DNA of 39,181 nt, taken from the NCBI GenBank assembly GCA_903888765.1, contig CAISVF010000041.1, forward strand, positions 1 through 39,181, given 5' to 3'. Positions 7,641 to 15,370 of this stretch are shown one piece after another. The DNA is from an uncultured Verrucomicrobia subdivision 3 bacterium. GTDB lineage: Bacteria; Verrucomicrobiota; Verrucomicrobiia; Limisphaerales; UBA11358. The notes beneath the pieces were generated by a model. The model saw only the letters and a program-made list of their open reading frames with translations. It did not search any database and was not told where the DNA came from. Each line of letters opens with the position of its first letter. Positions within the stretch are counted from its first letter, which is position 1. A program made the translations under genes and the position numbers.

Positions 7641-10600
7641 TCATCCGATGTTCCCAGCCCAGCAGGATGGCAGCAGGATGGCAATCGTTTCTGCGGTCCG
7701 GTCACAAATCCGCCATTCCGAACCCAGCCGCAAAGGCGGCGAATAAACAATCGGCGTCATGTCGTCTAGCAGGGGAATCAGCTCGCGAACTCGGTTGGTG
7801 GCTAAAATGTTGCACAGGGTGACCAGCGCTTTTTCCCGCAGGTAGCTGTCCACCCGCTTGTCCGTGGCTTTGGCCAACAGTTCAGCCTTCAGTCGGTCGG
7901 GTGCCAGCTTGCCCAGTGCTGCTGTGGCCACAGCCTCATAATCCGAGCCGGTCATCTTGAACAACTCATCCGTCGCCGGGGAGTATCGCAGATCGCCCAG
8001 GGCTTCAATCAGCGCGTAGGCCAGATCATAATTACGAATCGGCAAATCGAACGGCCTGGGTGGCAATCGCATGGCCGCCTGTTTTCGGACGTTCGCTGTG
8101 ACTTCGGCGTTCACATACAAGCGAATTCCCATGCGATCGGGATCAAGAACCTGCACCGCATGGTTTTCCTCGCCTCGAAACTCTTGCTGAATCTCAAAAG
8201 CTTGGCTCGCCAACTGTTCGATTGGCGTGTTGTTGGACTTGAGCGTCGTTTTCAATTTCTCGAAAAGGATGGGAGCGGCATTGGCGGCTCCGAGTCGTGC
8301 GAGCGAATAGGCCGCCACGGCACCGACAAATTGATTCGTATCATTCACCGCCGCCAGCAGGTCTGTCTGACTTTGCGCGTTGTTCCCACCCACGGTCCCC
8401 AAGGCCAATACCGACTGCCAGCGAACCCCGGCCACTGGGTCCTGAACTGCCTGCAACAGCAGCTTGCGGGTCGCCTCGGTCTGCTGGGGTAGATGGCTCA
8501 GGATGGCACAATAGAGCCGTCGTGTGCGGGGCGATTGCCGCGTAAATCCGGAAGTGAACAACGTCGTATCCAGCGCCGTGGGCTGCTCAATGAAGATGCG
8601 GGCCACTGCTTTGGCCAGTATGTTGTCCGGCGAAGCCAGCAGTTCCACGAGTTGTTTCTGGCGCGATTGCCACGGCAACCGGCCGATGATCTCAGCTATG
8701 CCGTCCACCACATCGCCTTGCTCGTCGCCCTTGGCGTGCGTCAGCACCTCGAACAAGACCGGCATATCCTTTTCCGTCGCGCGTGAGCCGATTTGCCAGA
8801 GGATGTCCTGCGTATCGCCGTAATTCGCATCCTCCTTTTCCTTTTGGGACTGTAGGCGCTTGAGCAATGGGCCGACGCTGGCTTCCGCGTAGAAGCTGCG
8901 CGTGAATCGCGGGGGCGGTGGTGTCTGGGCCTTGAAAACCATTTCCCGCCAGGAGTCGTCATCCAGCAGTGGTGCACTCGGGTGGACAAACTCCCGATAC
9001 GTCAGCACGGCTCCGCGATATAACTGTAATGTTTTGCCCTGCGGAACAATCACATAGAGCGCCTGTGGCCGGGCCAGGCCGGCATACAGCAGGGAACTCG
9101 TTACCGGGCTGGAGAAAACGCGCGTCACCATCGGAAAATCATCACGCGGGACTTCGTAGGAATTGCAGTAATAAAAACTAAAGCCGGCGAGCGTGACGCC
9201 GTAGTTCTCAATCCATTTGCCATCGTCTTCCGTCAAGGCTTCGCCGGTCAAAGACTCCGTGGCGAGGGCGGCGAGCCGGTCGCAAACCGGCGCATAATCG
9301 TTCAGCATCCGGGAGATGTTCTGTCGGCAATCGTAAAAGGACCGCAGTAATTTAAGATCGTCCTCATTGGTGGATCCGTTCGCGGCGCAACTTTGCGCCA
9401 GTGCCGTCAAATTCTTCTGAACCTGTTTATATGCGTCCCGCGAGCGATCTTTTTCCAATTCGGCCCGGTGCTGCTCGTAATAACGATTTTGAAATTGATT
9501 GAGTTGTTCCAGTTTCCCGGAGTTCTTCTCATATTCTCTTTCATCCCGAGCCGTCGTTATCTTATCCGACAGATCAAGCAACGACAATAATTCGGCGGCG
9601 ACGGCCTTGATTTCAAAGCTTTGGCCAAATCCACTTTTATCAAAAGCAACTGCGGTCTGGCGCGTCAGCTTTGCCAGACCGGAAAAGAATTCGGGATACG
9701 GTGCCACCATGCCTCGCGGCGGTGAAATCATGCCCATGACCATCACGGTCATTTTTTTGTGCAACGCCCAGGTGTGCCGCTGTTCCGCCCAAGCCCCCAA
9801 CTGCGTCCAGAGCTGCAAATCCGACCACGCCTCGGTTCGCAAAGGCGCCGGCACGGTGACGGGCAATGGCTTTTGGAGCGTTGCCAGCAATCGCATCGCT
9901 TCGCCATGAAGTGAATCCGGCAGTGGTCCGCAATCCGCATGGATGATTTGGTCGCTGACGCTTTTTCCAAATTCGGTTTGCACCGCCCGCACGGCCGCCG
10001 GCGAGCGCAGCACCGGCGACGCGGCCAGAAAATCCAGCCCGGACGGAGTCTCGCGGCCGTGAATCTTTGGATCCACCGTGTTATGAAAACAGGCCGCATC
10101 CGGCAGGCGGCGCGGCGGCAGCAAACGAAAGCCGCGAGTCTGCTTGGCAAATTCGACGTATTGCGCCGGCGTCATCAACTGATCACTCACTTGCGGTAAC
10201 GGCAATTGAGCGGCCAACTGTTTTTGGATTTCGGCCAGTTGCGCATCGGTTGGCGAAACCTGTGGTAGCTGTTTGCCGAGCACGGAGGTTGCCGCGGCGG
10301 CGTATTCCCGTATGGTGCCATCTTCGGCGGGGGCCAGAAACGCGTCGTATGGTTCTGACAATTGCCGCCACGAGGCCAGCAAATCGGCATCGCCATTCAC
10401 GAGCGCCGCCAGGGCGAGGGCAGCTTTGATTTCACTCGGATTGGCCAGGCGGAATAGCACGCTGGCATACCATTGCCGGGCTGCGAAGTAATTGCTCAGT
10501 TCGGGGGATTGGCTGTAAAAACTTTGGGCGCGAAACTGGGCCGGAGACAATTCGAAACCGATGGGCACCACCACCGGCGTCGAACCCGTCCGCAATCCAT

Positions 10601-11135
10601 CCACGATCCGCTTCACTTCCGGCGATAGCGATTGCCGGAACAGTTCGTCCTGCATCGCCAGCCCGACGGCGGCGAACAGCCTCAAATCGCCGTCGCTATT
10701 GGTGGAATCGCTAGCCAGTGTCAGCAGACGACGGGAAAAAGTGAGCAGTCTTTTGCTTTGCATCTCCTCCATGGTCTTCACGCCTTCTTCCAGCAGCACA
10801 TGGTAAGTATGCCAGGCGGAATCGGTGGTGATGAAGACTGGCAGGGAGTCGCCCATCGGTTTTTTGTCGGAAGGCTCTTCCGTCTGCGGACTCTTGATGT
10901 AGGGCTCGAATATCTGTTTGAAGCCAGGATCGGAAACCACAAAGCCATTTTTGCCGAGGAGTTCCCTGGCTGCCGGCGAACCATTGAAAGCTTCGATGCC
11001 ATTGACGGCGTGAAGATCGTAGGCTCTGCCACAAACCACAATCGGATGGAGCCAGAGACCAACGCCAGTCAACAAAGACAGTGGCCATCGGCATCGCCTC
11101 GTCCCTATCTTGTTACAGTGAGAATAGAGTTTCAT
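7641..11135 (-). CDS. Very large exported DUF3160 / HEAT-repeat protein with frameshifted C-terminus
   Basis: 1164 residues. A basic N-terminus and hydrophobic segment (SLLTGVGLWLHPIVVCGRA) suggest an export signal. Residues ~60-720 match the DUF3160 family (PF11369), with the hallmark LPVFITTDSAWHTYHVLLEE near residue 100. Residues ~760-1140 are alpha-helical HEAT-like repeats (VAGVRWQSVLALGTVGG, VGAVAAYSLARLGAANAAP, YSPATDELFKM). The function of DUF3160 proteins is not established; an extracytoplasmic scaffold is the most I would infer. The reading frame ends in ILLPSCWAGNIG, produced by an 11-bp tandem duplication (7661-7682). Removing one copy restores a frame reading AILLGWEHRMTPVYFPQ and continuing about 20 more residues to a TAA at 7567-7569. 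The native product is therefore probably about 20 residues longer with a different tail. No clear ribosome binding site precedes the ATG. Confidence 0.82.
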   Translation of the reverse strand: MKLYSHCNKIGTRRCRWPLSLLTGVGLWLHPIVVCGRAYDLHAVNGIEAFNGSPAARELLGKNGFVVSDPGFKQIFEPYIKSPQTEEPSDKKPMGDSLPVFITTDSAWHTYHVLLEEGVKTMEEMQSKRLLTFSRRLLTLASDSTNSDGDLRLFAAVGLAMQDELFRQSLSPEVKRIVDGLRTGSTPVVVPIGFELSPAQFRAQSFYSQSPELSNYFAARQWYASVLFRLANPSEIKAALALAALVNGDADLLASWRQLSEPYDAFLAPAEDGTIREYAAAATSVLGKQLPQVSPTDAQLAEIQKQLAAQLPLPQVSDQLMTPAQYVEFAKQTRGFRLLPPRRLPDAACFHNTVDPKIHGRETPSGLDFLAASPVLRSPAAVRAVQTEFGKSVSDQIIHADCGPLPDSLHGEAMRLLATLQKPLPVTVPAPLRTEAWSDLQLWTQLGAWAEQRHTWALHKKMTVMVMGMISPPRGMVAPYPEFFSGLAKLTRQTAVAFDKSGFGQSFEIKAVAAELLSLLDLSDKITTARDEREYEKNSGKLEQLNQFQNRYYEQHRAELEKDRSRDAYKQVQKNLTALAQSCAANGSTNEDDLKLLRSFYDCRQNISRMLNDYAPVCDRLAALATESLTGEALTEDDGKWIENYGVTLAGFSFYYCNSYEVPRDDFPMVTRVFSSPVTSSLLYAGLARPQALYVIVPQGKTLQLYRGAVLTYREFVHPSAPLLDDDSWREMVFKAQTPPPPRFTRSFYAEASVGPLLKRLQSQKEKEDANYGDTQDILWQIGSRATEKDMPVLFEVLTHAKGDEQGDVVDGIAEIIGRLPWQSRQKQLVELLASPDNILAKAVARIFIEQPTALDTTLFTSGFTRQSPRTRRLYCAILSHLPQQTEATRKLLLQAVQDPVAGVRWQSVLALGTVGGNNAQSQTDLLAAVNDTNQFVGAVAAYSLARLGAANAAPILFEKLKTTLKSNNTPIEQLASQAFEIQQEFRGEENHAVQVLDPDRMGIRLYVNAEVTANVRKQAAMRLPPRPFDLPIRNYDLAYALIEALGDLRYSPATDELFKMTGSDYEAVATAALGKLAPDRLKAELLAKATDKRVDSYLREKALVTLCNILATNRVRELIPLLDDMTPIVYSPPLRLGSEWRICDRTAETIAILLPSCWAGNIG
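7661..7682. repeat. 11-bp exact tandem duplication causing a frameshift
   Basis: AGCAGGATGGC occurs twice back to back (7661-7671 and 7672-7682) inside the 3' end of the DUF3160/HEAT gene. Eleven is not a multiple of three, so the second copy shifts the frame. With one copy deleted, the minus-strand frame runs on to 7567 and encodes a plausible charged tail (DETMKRVREWAKQP) of a kind that commonly ends HEAT-repeat proteins. Confidence 0.85.
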
Positions 11136-11194
11136 AGCTTGAAATGAGTTGTCGTGTCAGCCAGATCCCGACCGTTCAATAATTTTGCACATGA

Positions 11195-11410
11195 TTAACA
11201 AAATCGGGGACGGCGTTTGCGCCGTAGCATCCACCACACACAAATCACCTCCACCAGCAACGCTCCGCATATAAGGAATGTGTTCTCCACGACCACGGAC
11301 TTCTCAGGCATCTCGATCGGGTTGGCCCACGCTGGCATGGCCAACAGCAGCCTCAGCACAAGACCTATAAAACCGTATTCCCAATCAGCGCCAGTAAGCT
11401 TTGTTTTCAT
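11195..11410 (-). CDS. Small membrane protein, possibly truncated
   Basis: 71 residues from the ATG at 11410 (MKTKLTGADWEYGFIG). A first hydrophobic stretch ends in AWANPIEMPEK, resembling a signal peptide cleaved after AWA. A second hydrophobic stretch (NTFLICGALLVEVICVWWML) is followed by the basic end RRKRRPRFC. Larger verrucomicrobial membrane proteins with a similar start seem to continue into more transmembrane segments, so this may be a truncated copy; that is from memory and unverified. An AGG about 9 bases before the ATG may serve as ribosome binding site. It lies 59 bases upstream of the DUF3160/HEAT gene on the same strand and overlaps the HEAT remnant by 26 bases. The function is unknown. 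Confidence 0.45.
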   Translation of the reverse strand: MKTKLTGADWEYGFIGLVLRLLLAMPAWANPIEMPEKSVVVENTFLICGALLVEVICVWWMLRRKRRPRFC

Positions 11411-11623
11411 TTGATGCCTGCTTTGGCGGCTGCGGGGGGGCAATTAATTTAATGGCTTTTATGGCTGCGGTGCGAACATTTGCCTTGGGGCCGGATAAGA
11501 GCCCCACGAGAAAGGGGACGGCTTGATTGAGCTGTTCTGGGTATTTGGCATCCAGGTCTCCCACCAAGTCATTTATGGCTTCACCGCGCGGTCAGGAAAT
11601 TGATTGTTCAGTCCCTTGATAAA
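11385..11623 (-). pseudogene. Remnant of a HEAT-repeat gene
   Basis: The frame from 11594 down to 11385 encodes a HEAT-like helical hairpin (PEQLNQAVPFLVGLLSG, then ANVRTAAIKAIKLIAPPQ) but has no ATG; its first candidate codon is TTG. Immediately upstream a different frame reads FIKGLNNQFPDRAVK and then hits TAA. Adding one base near 11577-11579 would join the two as ...DRAVKAINDLVGDLDAKYPEQ, which reads like one continuous HEAT protein. Further upstream both frames are closed and the HAD gene begins. I read this as the decayed 3' end of a HEAT gene, possibly a paralogue of the large HEAT protein next door. Confidence 0.5.
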
Positions 11624-11645
11624 AGTCTGCAATCACCGGCAGAAA

Positions 11646-12245
11646 TCAGCCGATCAATGATGCAATCGCCGTATGGGTTTTCTCCGGCGTCTCATGCAGT
11701 ATTGCCTGCCAGCCGCGCGCCGCACCAGCGACCATGTTTTCCTCCCGGTCATCCAAATAAATTAAATCCGCTCCACTCCGGCCACACAGGTTTTCCATCG
11801 CTTCATAGATAACCGGCTGGGGTTTCATTCCGCCCACCTCATAGGAAAAAATATAACCGTCAAAATTTGAGAAAAAGGGGAAGTTTCTGCGAACGTGCTC
11901 AATGGCAAGATCGTTGGTATTGGAAAAGATATAAGTCTTAAATCCGTTCTGCCGCAAGTTTGCCTGCAGTGATGTCATGGCTGGCATCTCGGTGAAGATG
12001 TCGGCAAAAAAGCCGCCGAATTCCGCAAGGCTGCCTCGAAAACCGATGGCGTCACGTATGGATTCATAAAACTGTAGGCGGGAAAGCTGGCCACTTTCAT
12101 ATTGTACGAGCAGGGGAGAAGTGCTTAGGAAGGTATGCAAGTCTGACGGAGGGCGATTGCTACGCTGAGCAATTTTGCGGGCTGCAATGGTATAATCAAA
12201 GTCCACCAGAACTTTGCCGAGGTCAAAGATAAAGACGGGTTTCAT
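11646..12245 (-). CDS. HAD-superfamily hydrolase (subfamily IA)
   Basis: 199 residues from the ATG at 12245; an upstream TTG at 12269 would add eight unconvincing residues. All four HAD motifs are visible: I, FDLGKVLVDFD with nucleophile Asp8; II, IFSNT with Ser108; III, Lys141 in GGMKPQPVIYEAM; IV, IYLDDREENM with Asp165/Asp166. Motif I has Gly10 where the general acid Asp usually stands, as in the YihX/glucose-1-phosphatase-like group (DxGNV/DxGGV). A cytoplasmic small-metabolite phosphatase is therefore likely, with substrate unknown. It follows recR by 81 bases on the same strand and may be cotranscribed. Confidence 0.88.
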   Translation of the reverse strand: MKPVFIFDLGKVLVDFDYTIAARKIAQRSNRPPSDLHTFLSTSPLLVQYESGQLSRLQFYESIRDAIGFRGSLAEFGGFFADIFTEMPAMTSLQANLRQNGFKTYIFSNTNDLAIEHVRRNFPFFSNFDGYIFSYEVGGMKPQPVIYEAMENLCGRSGADLIYLDDREENMVAGAARGWQAILHETPEKTHTAIASLIG

Positions 12246-12326
12246 GCAATTTAGAATGGAGGAGTTCAAATTAAAATCAGGCTTGGGCAGGTGTACGCTT
12301 TTTATTTGAAATAAGTTAATACATTT

Positions 12327-12926
12327 TCAAAGCATTTCTCTTCGGCCTTCGAGGGCCCGGTTGAGCGTGAGTTCGTCGGCAAACTCCAGGCCGCTGCCGG
12401 CGGGAAGGCCGAAACCAATGCGGGAGATTTTTAAGCCGCTGCGGTTTAGCCGCTTCGCGAGGTAATTACTGGTCGCATCACCCTCCACGTCCGTGCCAAG
12501 AGCGATGATGATTTCTTGCACCGGCTCAGCCGTGAGCCGGGTTTCCAAGAGAGCAATCCGGAGGTCATCCGGTTCCACGCCGTCGAGCGGAGAAATTTTG
12601 CCGCCGAGGACATGGAATTTTCCACGGAAGGATCCGGACTTCTCAATGCTCAGAATATCCACCGCTTTTTCTACGACACAAATCACCGTGGCATCACGCC
12701 GGGTGTCTTGGCAGTTTGCGCAAGGGGAGTGTTGGGTAAGGGCACCGCAAACGTCACAAAAGTGAATGCGCTCGCGTGCCGTCAAAATCACTTCGGCCAG
12801 ATGCTGCACCTGAGGTCGCTCGGTTTGCACCAAATGCAAGGCAATGCGTTCAGCCGAACGAGGTCCAACCCCGGGCAGTTTGGCCAGCGCAGCGGTAAGG
12901 TTTACAATGGGTTCTGGCAGTGGCAT
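12327..12926 (-). CDS. recR: Recombination mediator RecR
   Basis: 199 residues, the usual length for RecR. It starts MPLPEPIVNLTAALAKLPG, with a helix-hairpin-helix at ~11-31 (LPGVGPRSAERIA). A C4 zinc finger has Cys57, Cys60, Cys69 and Cys72. A Toprim domain begins near residue 80 (ICVVEKAVDILSIEKSG, then GGKISPLDGVEPDDL). With RecF/RecO it loads RecA at single-strand gaps. It lies 66 bases after ybaB in the conserved dnaX-ybaB-recR order, which supports the call. Confidence 0.97.
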   Translation of the reverse strand: MPLPEPIVNLTAALAKLPGVGPRSAERIALHLVQTERPQVQHLAEVILTARERIHFCDVCGALTQHSPCANCQDTRRDATVICVVEKAVDILSIEKSGSFRGKFHVLGGKISPLDGVEPDDLRIALLETRLTAEPVQEIIIALGTDVEGDATSNYLAKRLNRSGLKISRIGFGLPAGSGLEFADELTLNRALEGRREML

Positions 12927-12992
12927 GAAGGAGCATGATTCTCATCTTTGAATATCCAAATATGAGAATGAAAAATTCGGGAACAACTTAAA

Positions 12993-13304
12993 TCACATGA
13001 TGCCGGGGAGGCTGAAGCCGGCGGTGGCTTTTCCCATCTCCGCATTGGAGATTTCTTTGGCTTGGGCTAGGGCCTGGTTCGTGGCGGATAGAATCATGTC
13101 CTCCACAATCGGCGCATCTGATGGATTCAACGCCTGGGGATCAATCTTCACCGAAGCGATGGTTCCATCGCATTTCGCGGTGACTTTTACTGCGCCGCCA
13201 CCGCTGGTCGCTTCCACTGTGCGAGCGGCAAGTTGCGCCTGAATCTGTTCCATTTGCTGCTGCATTTTTGCAGCCTGTTTCATGAGTTTTCCGATGCTGG
13301 ACAT
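12993..13304 (-). CDS. ybaB: YbaB/EbfC family nucleoid-associated protein
   Basis: 103 residues. The N-terminal coiled-coil (MSSIGKLMKQAAKMQQQMEQ) and the core ATSGGGAVKVTAKCDGTIASVKIDPQ are characteristic of YbaB/EbfC proteins, small DNA-binding dimers found almost everywhere between dnaX and recR. It sits 42 bases after dnaX and 66 bases before recR. No anomalies are seen. Confidence 0.95.
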   Translation of the reverse strand: MSSIGKLMKQAAKMQQQMEQIQAQLAARTVEATSGGGAVKVTAKCDGTIASVKIDPQALNPSDAPIVEDMILSATNQALAQAKEISNAEMGKATAGFSLPGIM

Positions 13305-13346
13305 ATAAATTGGAGGAGAGATTTTAGCTTTGGGAGTTGCTCGAAA

Positions 13347-15137
13347 TTAGGAGCGTACTTCCACAATCGTGCCTTTAAAAACTTCCAGGGCTTTTTGAAT
13401 GAGCGGGTCATTTTTGAACTCATCTTTGTTGAACGCCACCGGCGCGGCTTTCTTTTCCGCTGGGATCGTTGGTTTGAATTCCGCAGTTTTGGGTTCTGTG
13501 GCAGGTGGGATTGTGGGTTTGGTGGTGGATAGTGCGGGAGGGGCAGGCTGAATCAGGGGCTGGCGTTGCCAGTCCGAGGGGGCCTCGGCTTTGATGAATT
13601 TAATCATCGCATTCGGGTGTCCCAGTTCTGCCAATTTGGTTGAAAGCATGGTGTGGTTCCGCGAGTTGTCCACCAGACCAAGATGATCGGCAAATTCGGG
13701 ATCAAAACCGATGATTAAGACATTCTTCTCGAATGAAACCGGATGCGCGTTTAGTAAATAGCTGCGCGTGAAGGTGCTGACTCGGCCCACTGCTTCCACC
13801 AACAAAGTCCATAGCTCTGCCAGATTGGCGGACTTCGGAGAAGCGGCGGCGACTGGTGGTGCCGATGTCAACGGGGTGACTGGTTTTGGCGGTGGGGTGG
13901 CGGCGACGGCAGTTGGCGCAGCAATAACGCTGGCAGCCGGACGAGGGGCCGGTGCTGCGGGCAGGGTGGCGATTGGCGGCGCTGGAGCGACCGAGGCTTG
14001 ACTGCGCAGTTGATTCAACTGTTTAAGCACCGCATCCAACGGCAGCGCATTGCGCGCCTCAATGGCCCGGAGTAGGGATATTTCCAGGAGAATCTTCTTG
14101 GAAGCCGTATCTCGCAGCCGGAGTTCTGCATCGGCAAATACTTCTAGCAGGCGGGTGAGCGTGTCTGCGTTGGAAAGGGCGGATTGTTCTTTAAGCGACG
14201 AAATTTCTGCTTCCGAGACTTCCAGGAGATTTAAATCGCCTTTGGAAACCAGATAAATCAGCAAATTGCGAAAATGATTCAACAGGTCCCCCAGCAGGCG
14301 CCCAAGGTCCTTGCCTCCGCGCGCAAGTTCATCCAGTTGGGTGAGGGCCACGGATATTTCTCCGGCGAGCACCGCATGGCTCAATTTCAAGATCTGGTTT
14401 TGCGCGGCGAGGCCGAACATGGAAAGCACGTCAGCTTCTTCAATTTGGTTGCCACAAAAGCTGATAAGCTGATCAAGGGTGGATTCGGCATCGCGCATGC
14501 CGCCGTCGGCTCCGCGGGCGATGGCGTGCAGGGCGGCTGTGTCGATGCTGACGTGCTCTTTTCCGGCAATTTCTGCGAGATGCTTGGTGATGAGGGCGGA
14601 GGGAATCCGGCGGAGGTCAAAACGCTGACAGCGGGAGAGGATTGTTGGCAGGACTTTCTCCGGGTCTGTCGTGGCAAACATGAATTTTACATGCGCCGGA
14701 GGCTCTTCAAGCGTCTTTAGCAGTGCATTAAACGCCGCAGTCGAGAGCATGTGAACTTCATCAATGATATAAATTTTGTAGGGTGAATTGGCGGGCGCGT
14801 ATTTGCAGGTCTCTCGTAGTTCCCGCACTTGTTCGACGCCGTTGTTGCTGGCACCGTCGATTTCCAGCACATCCAGCGAACGACCCTCGGTGATTTCCAG
14901 ACATCGCTGATCGCTATCATTGAAATCCACTTTGGGGCCGCCGGTGCAATTCAGCGCCTTGGCGAAAATGCGGGCGATGGTGGTCTTGCCGGTGCCGCGA
15001 GGGCCACAAAACAGGTAGGCATGGGCAATGCGCTTTTGCGCAATGGCGTTAGCAAGGGTTTGGGTGACGTGGTCCTGACCGACGACGTCGGCGAAACGCT
15101 GCGGCCGGTATTTGCGGGCTATGACCTGGTAGGACAT
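13347..15137 (-). CDS. dnaX: DNA polymerase III subunit gamma/tau
   Basis: 596 residues. Clamp-loader ATPase: Walker A GPRGTGKTT at 45-53, Walker B IIDEVHM at 124-130, LSRCQRF with the arginine finger near 169. Domain III covers ~220-360, an Ala/Pro-rich linker ~375-425, and a tau-like C-terminal domain follows. In the zinc module only the cysteines at 64 and 79 remain; the two inner positions (73 and 76 in E. coli numbering) are Asn and Asp in DFNDSDQRC, so zinc binding as in E. coli is unlikely. I saw no obvious slippery A-run that would make a short gamma form, although I did not search exhaustively. The ATG at 15137 has no Shine-Dalgarno sequence; a perfect palindrome abuts it. It is first of the dnaX-ybaB-recR run, downstream of the SRP RNA gene. 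Confidence 0.96.
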   Translation of the reverse strand: MSYQVIARKYRPQRFADVVGQDHVTQTLANAIAQKRIAHAYLFCGPRGTGKTTIARIFAKALNCTGGPKVDFNDSDQRCLEITEGRSLDVLEIDGASNNGVEQVRELRETCKYAPANSPYKIYIIDEVHMLSTAAFNALLKTLEEPPAHVKFMFATTDPEKVLPTILSRCQRFDLRRIPSALITKHLAEIAGKEHVSIDTAALHAIARGADGGMRDAESTLDQLISFCGNQIEEADVLSMFGLAAQNQILKLSHAVLAGEISVALTQLDELARGGKDLGRLLGDLLNHFRNLLIYLVSKGDLNLLEVSEAEISSLKEQSALSNADTLTRLLEVFADAELRLRDTASKKILLEISLLRAIEARNALPLDAVLKQLNQLRSQASVAPAPPIATLPAAPAPRPAASVIAAPTAVAATPPPKPVTPLTSAPPVAAASPKSANLAELWTLLVEAVGRVSTFTRSYLLNAHPVSFEKNVLIIGFDPEFADHLGLVDNSRNHTMLSTKLAELGHPNAMIKFIKAEAPSDWQRQPLIQPAPPALSTTKPTIPPATEPKTAEFKPTIPAEKKAAPVAFNKDEFKNDPLIQKALEVFKGTIVEVRS

Positions 15138-15152
15138 GAAATTTCAAATTTC
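15138..15152 (-). promoter_or_regulatory. Perfect palindrome abutting the dnaX start codon
   Basis: GAAATTT-G-AAATTTC on the minus strand ends directly at the ATG of dnaX, where a ribosome binding site would be expected. It could be an operator or a small hairpin limiting initiation. The pattern is seen in the sequence; the function is inferred. Confidence 0.35.
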
Positions 15153-15161
15153 GCATGCTGA

Positions 15162-15193
15162 ATTGCGAACCAAACAAAAAAACCATTCGCAAT
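15162..15193 (-). promoter_or_regulatory. Hairpin in the ffs-dnaX spacer
   Basis: ATTGCGAA and TTCGCAAT form a perfect 8-bp stem with a 16-nt loop that carries seven consecutive T on the minus strand. It lies between the SRP RNA 3' end and dnaX. The T-run is in the loop, not after the stem, so it is not a standard terminator. Confidence 0.35.
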
Positions 15194-15211
15194 CCGCCAT
15201 CAAAAATTATA

Positions 15212-15309
15212 AGTGCCAGGGTGACTGCGGCAGATGCAAAGCAAACTACCGTTGCTGCCTTCCGGCCCTGGCGGGATTTGTAAGTCCACATTCCACAGGC
15301 CCTGGCAAA
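15212..15309 (-). ncRNA. ffs: Bacterial small signal recognition particle RNA (4.5S)
   Basis: The minus strand carries the diagnostic SRP domain IV core CAGGGCCGGAAGGCAGCAAC (the GGAA tetraloop flanked by the asymmetric loop with AGCA). The ends pair as a long rod, GCCAGGG near the 5' end with CCCTGGC near the 3' end (15300-15306 with 15215-15221). The length of about 95-100 nt is typical of the small bacterial form. Location directly upstream of dnaX on the same strand matches many bacteria. Exact ends are estimated. Confidence 0.93.
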
Positions 15310-15312
15310 ACC

Positions 15313-15341
15313 ATCATGGGGTAGTTGACCGATGGCTTCAA
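15313..15341 (-). promoter_or_regulatory. Possible promoter of the SRP RNA gene
   Basis: On the minus strand TTGAAG (15341-15336) and CATGAT (15318-15313) are separated by 17 bases. Each matches four of six sigma-70 consensus bases, and the -10 lies a few bases from the SRP RNA 5' end. The spacing is right, but the consensus fit is modest. Confidence 0.35.
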
Positions 15342-15370
15342 GGAGAAACCCCGACAGATTAAAAACTTTT

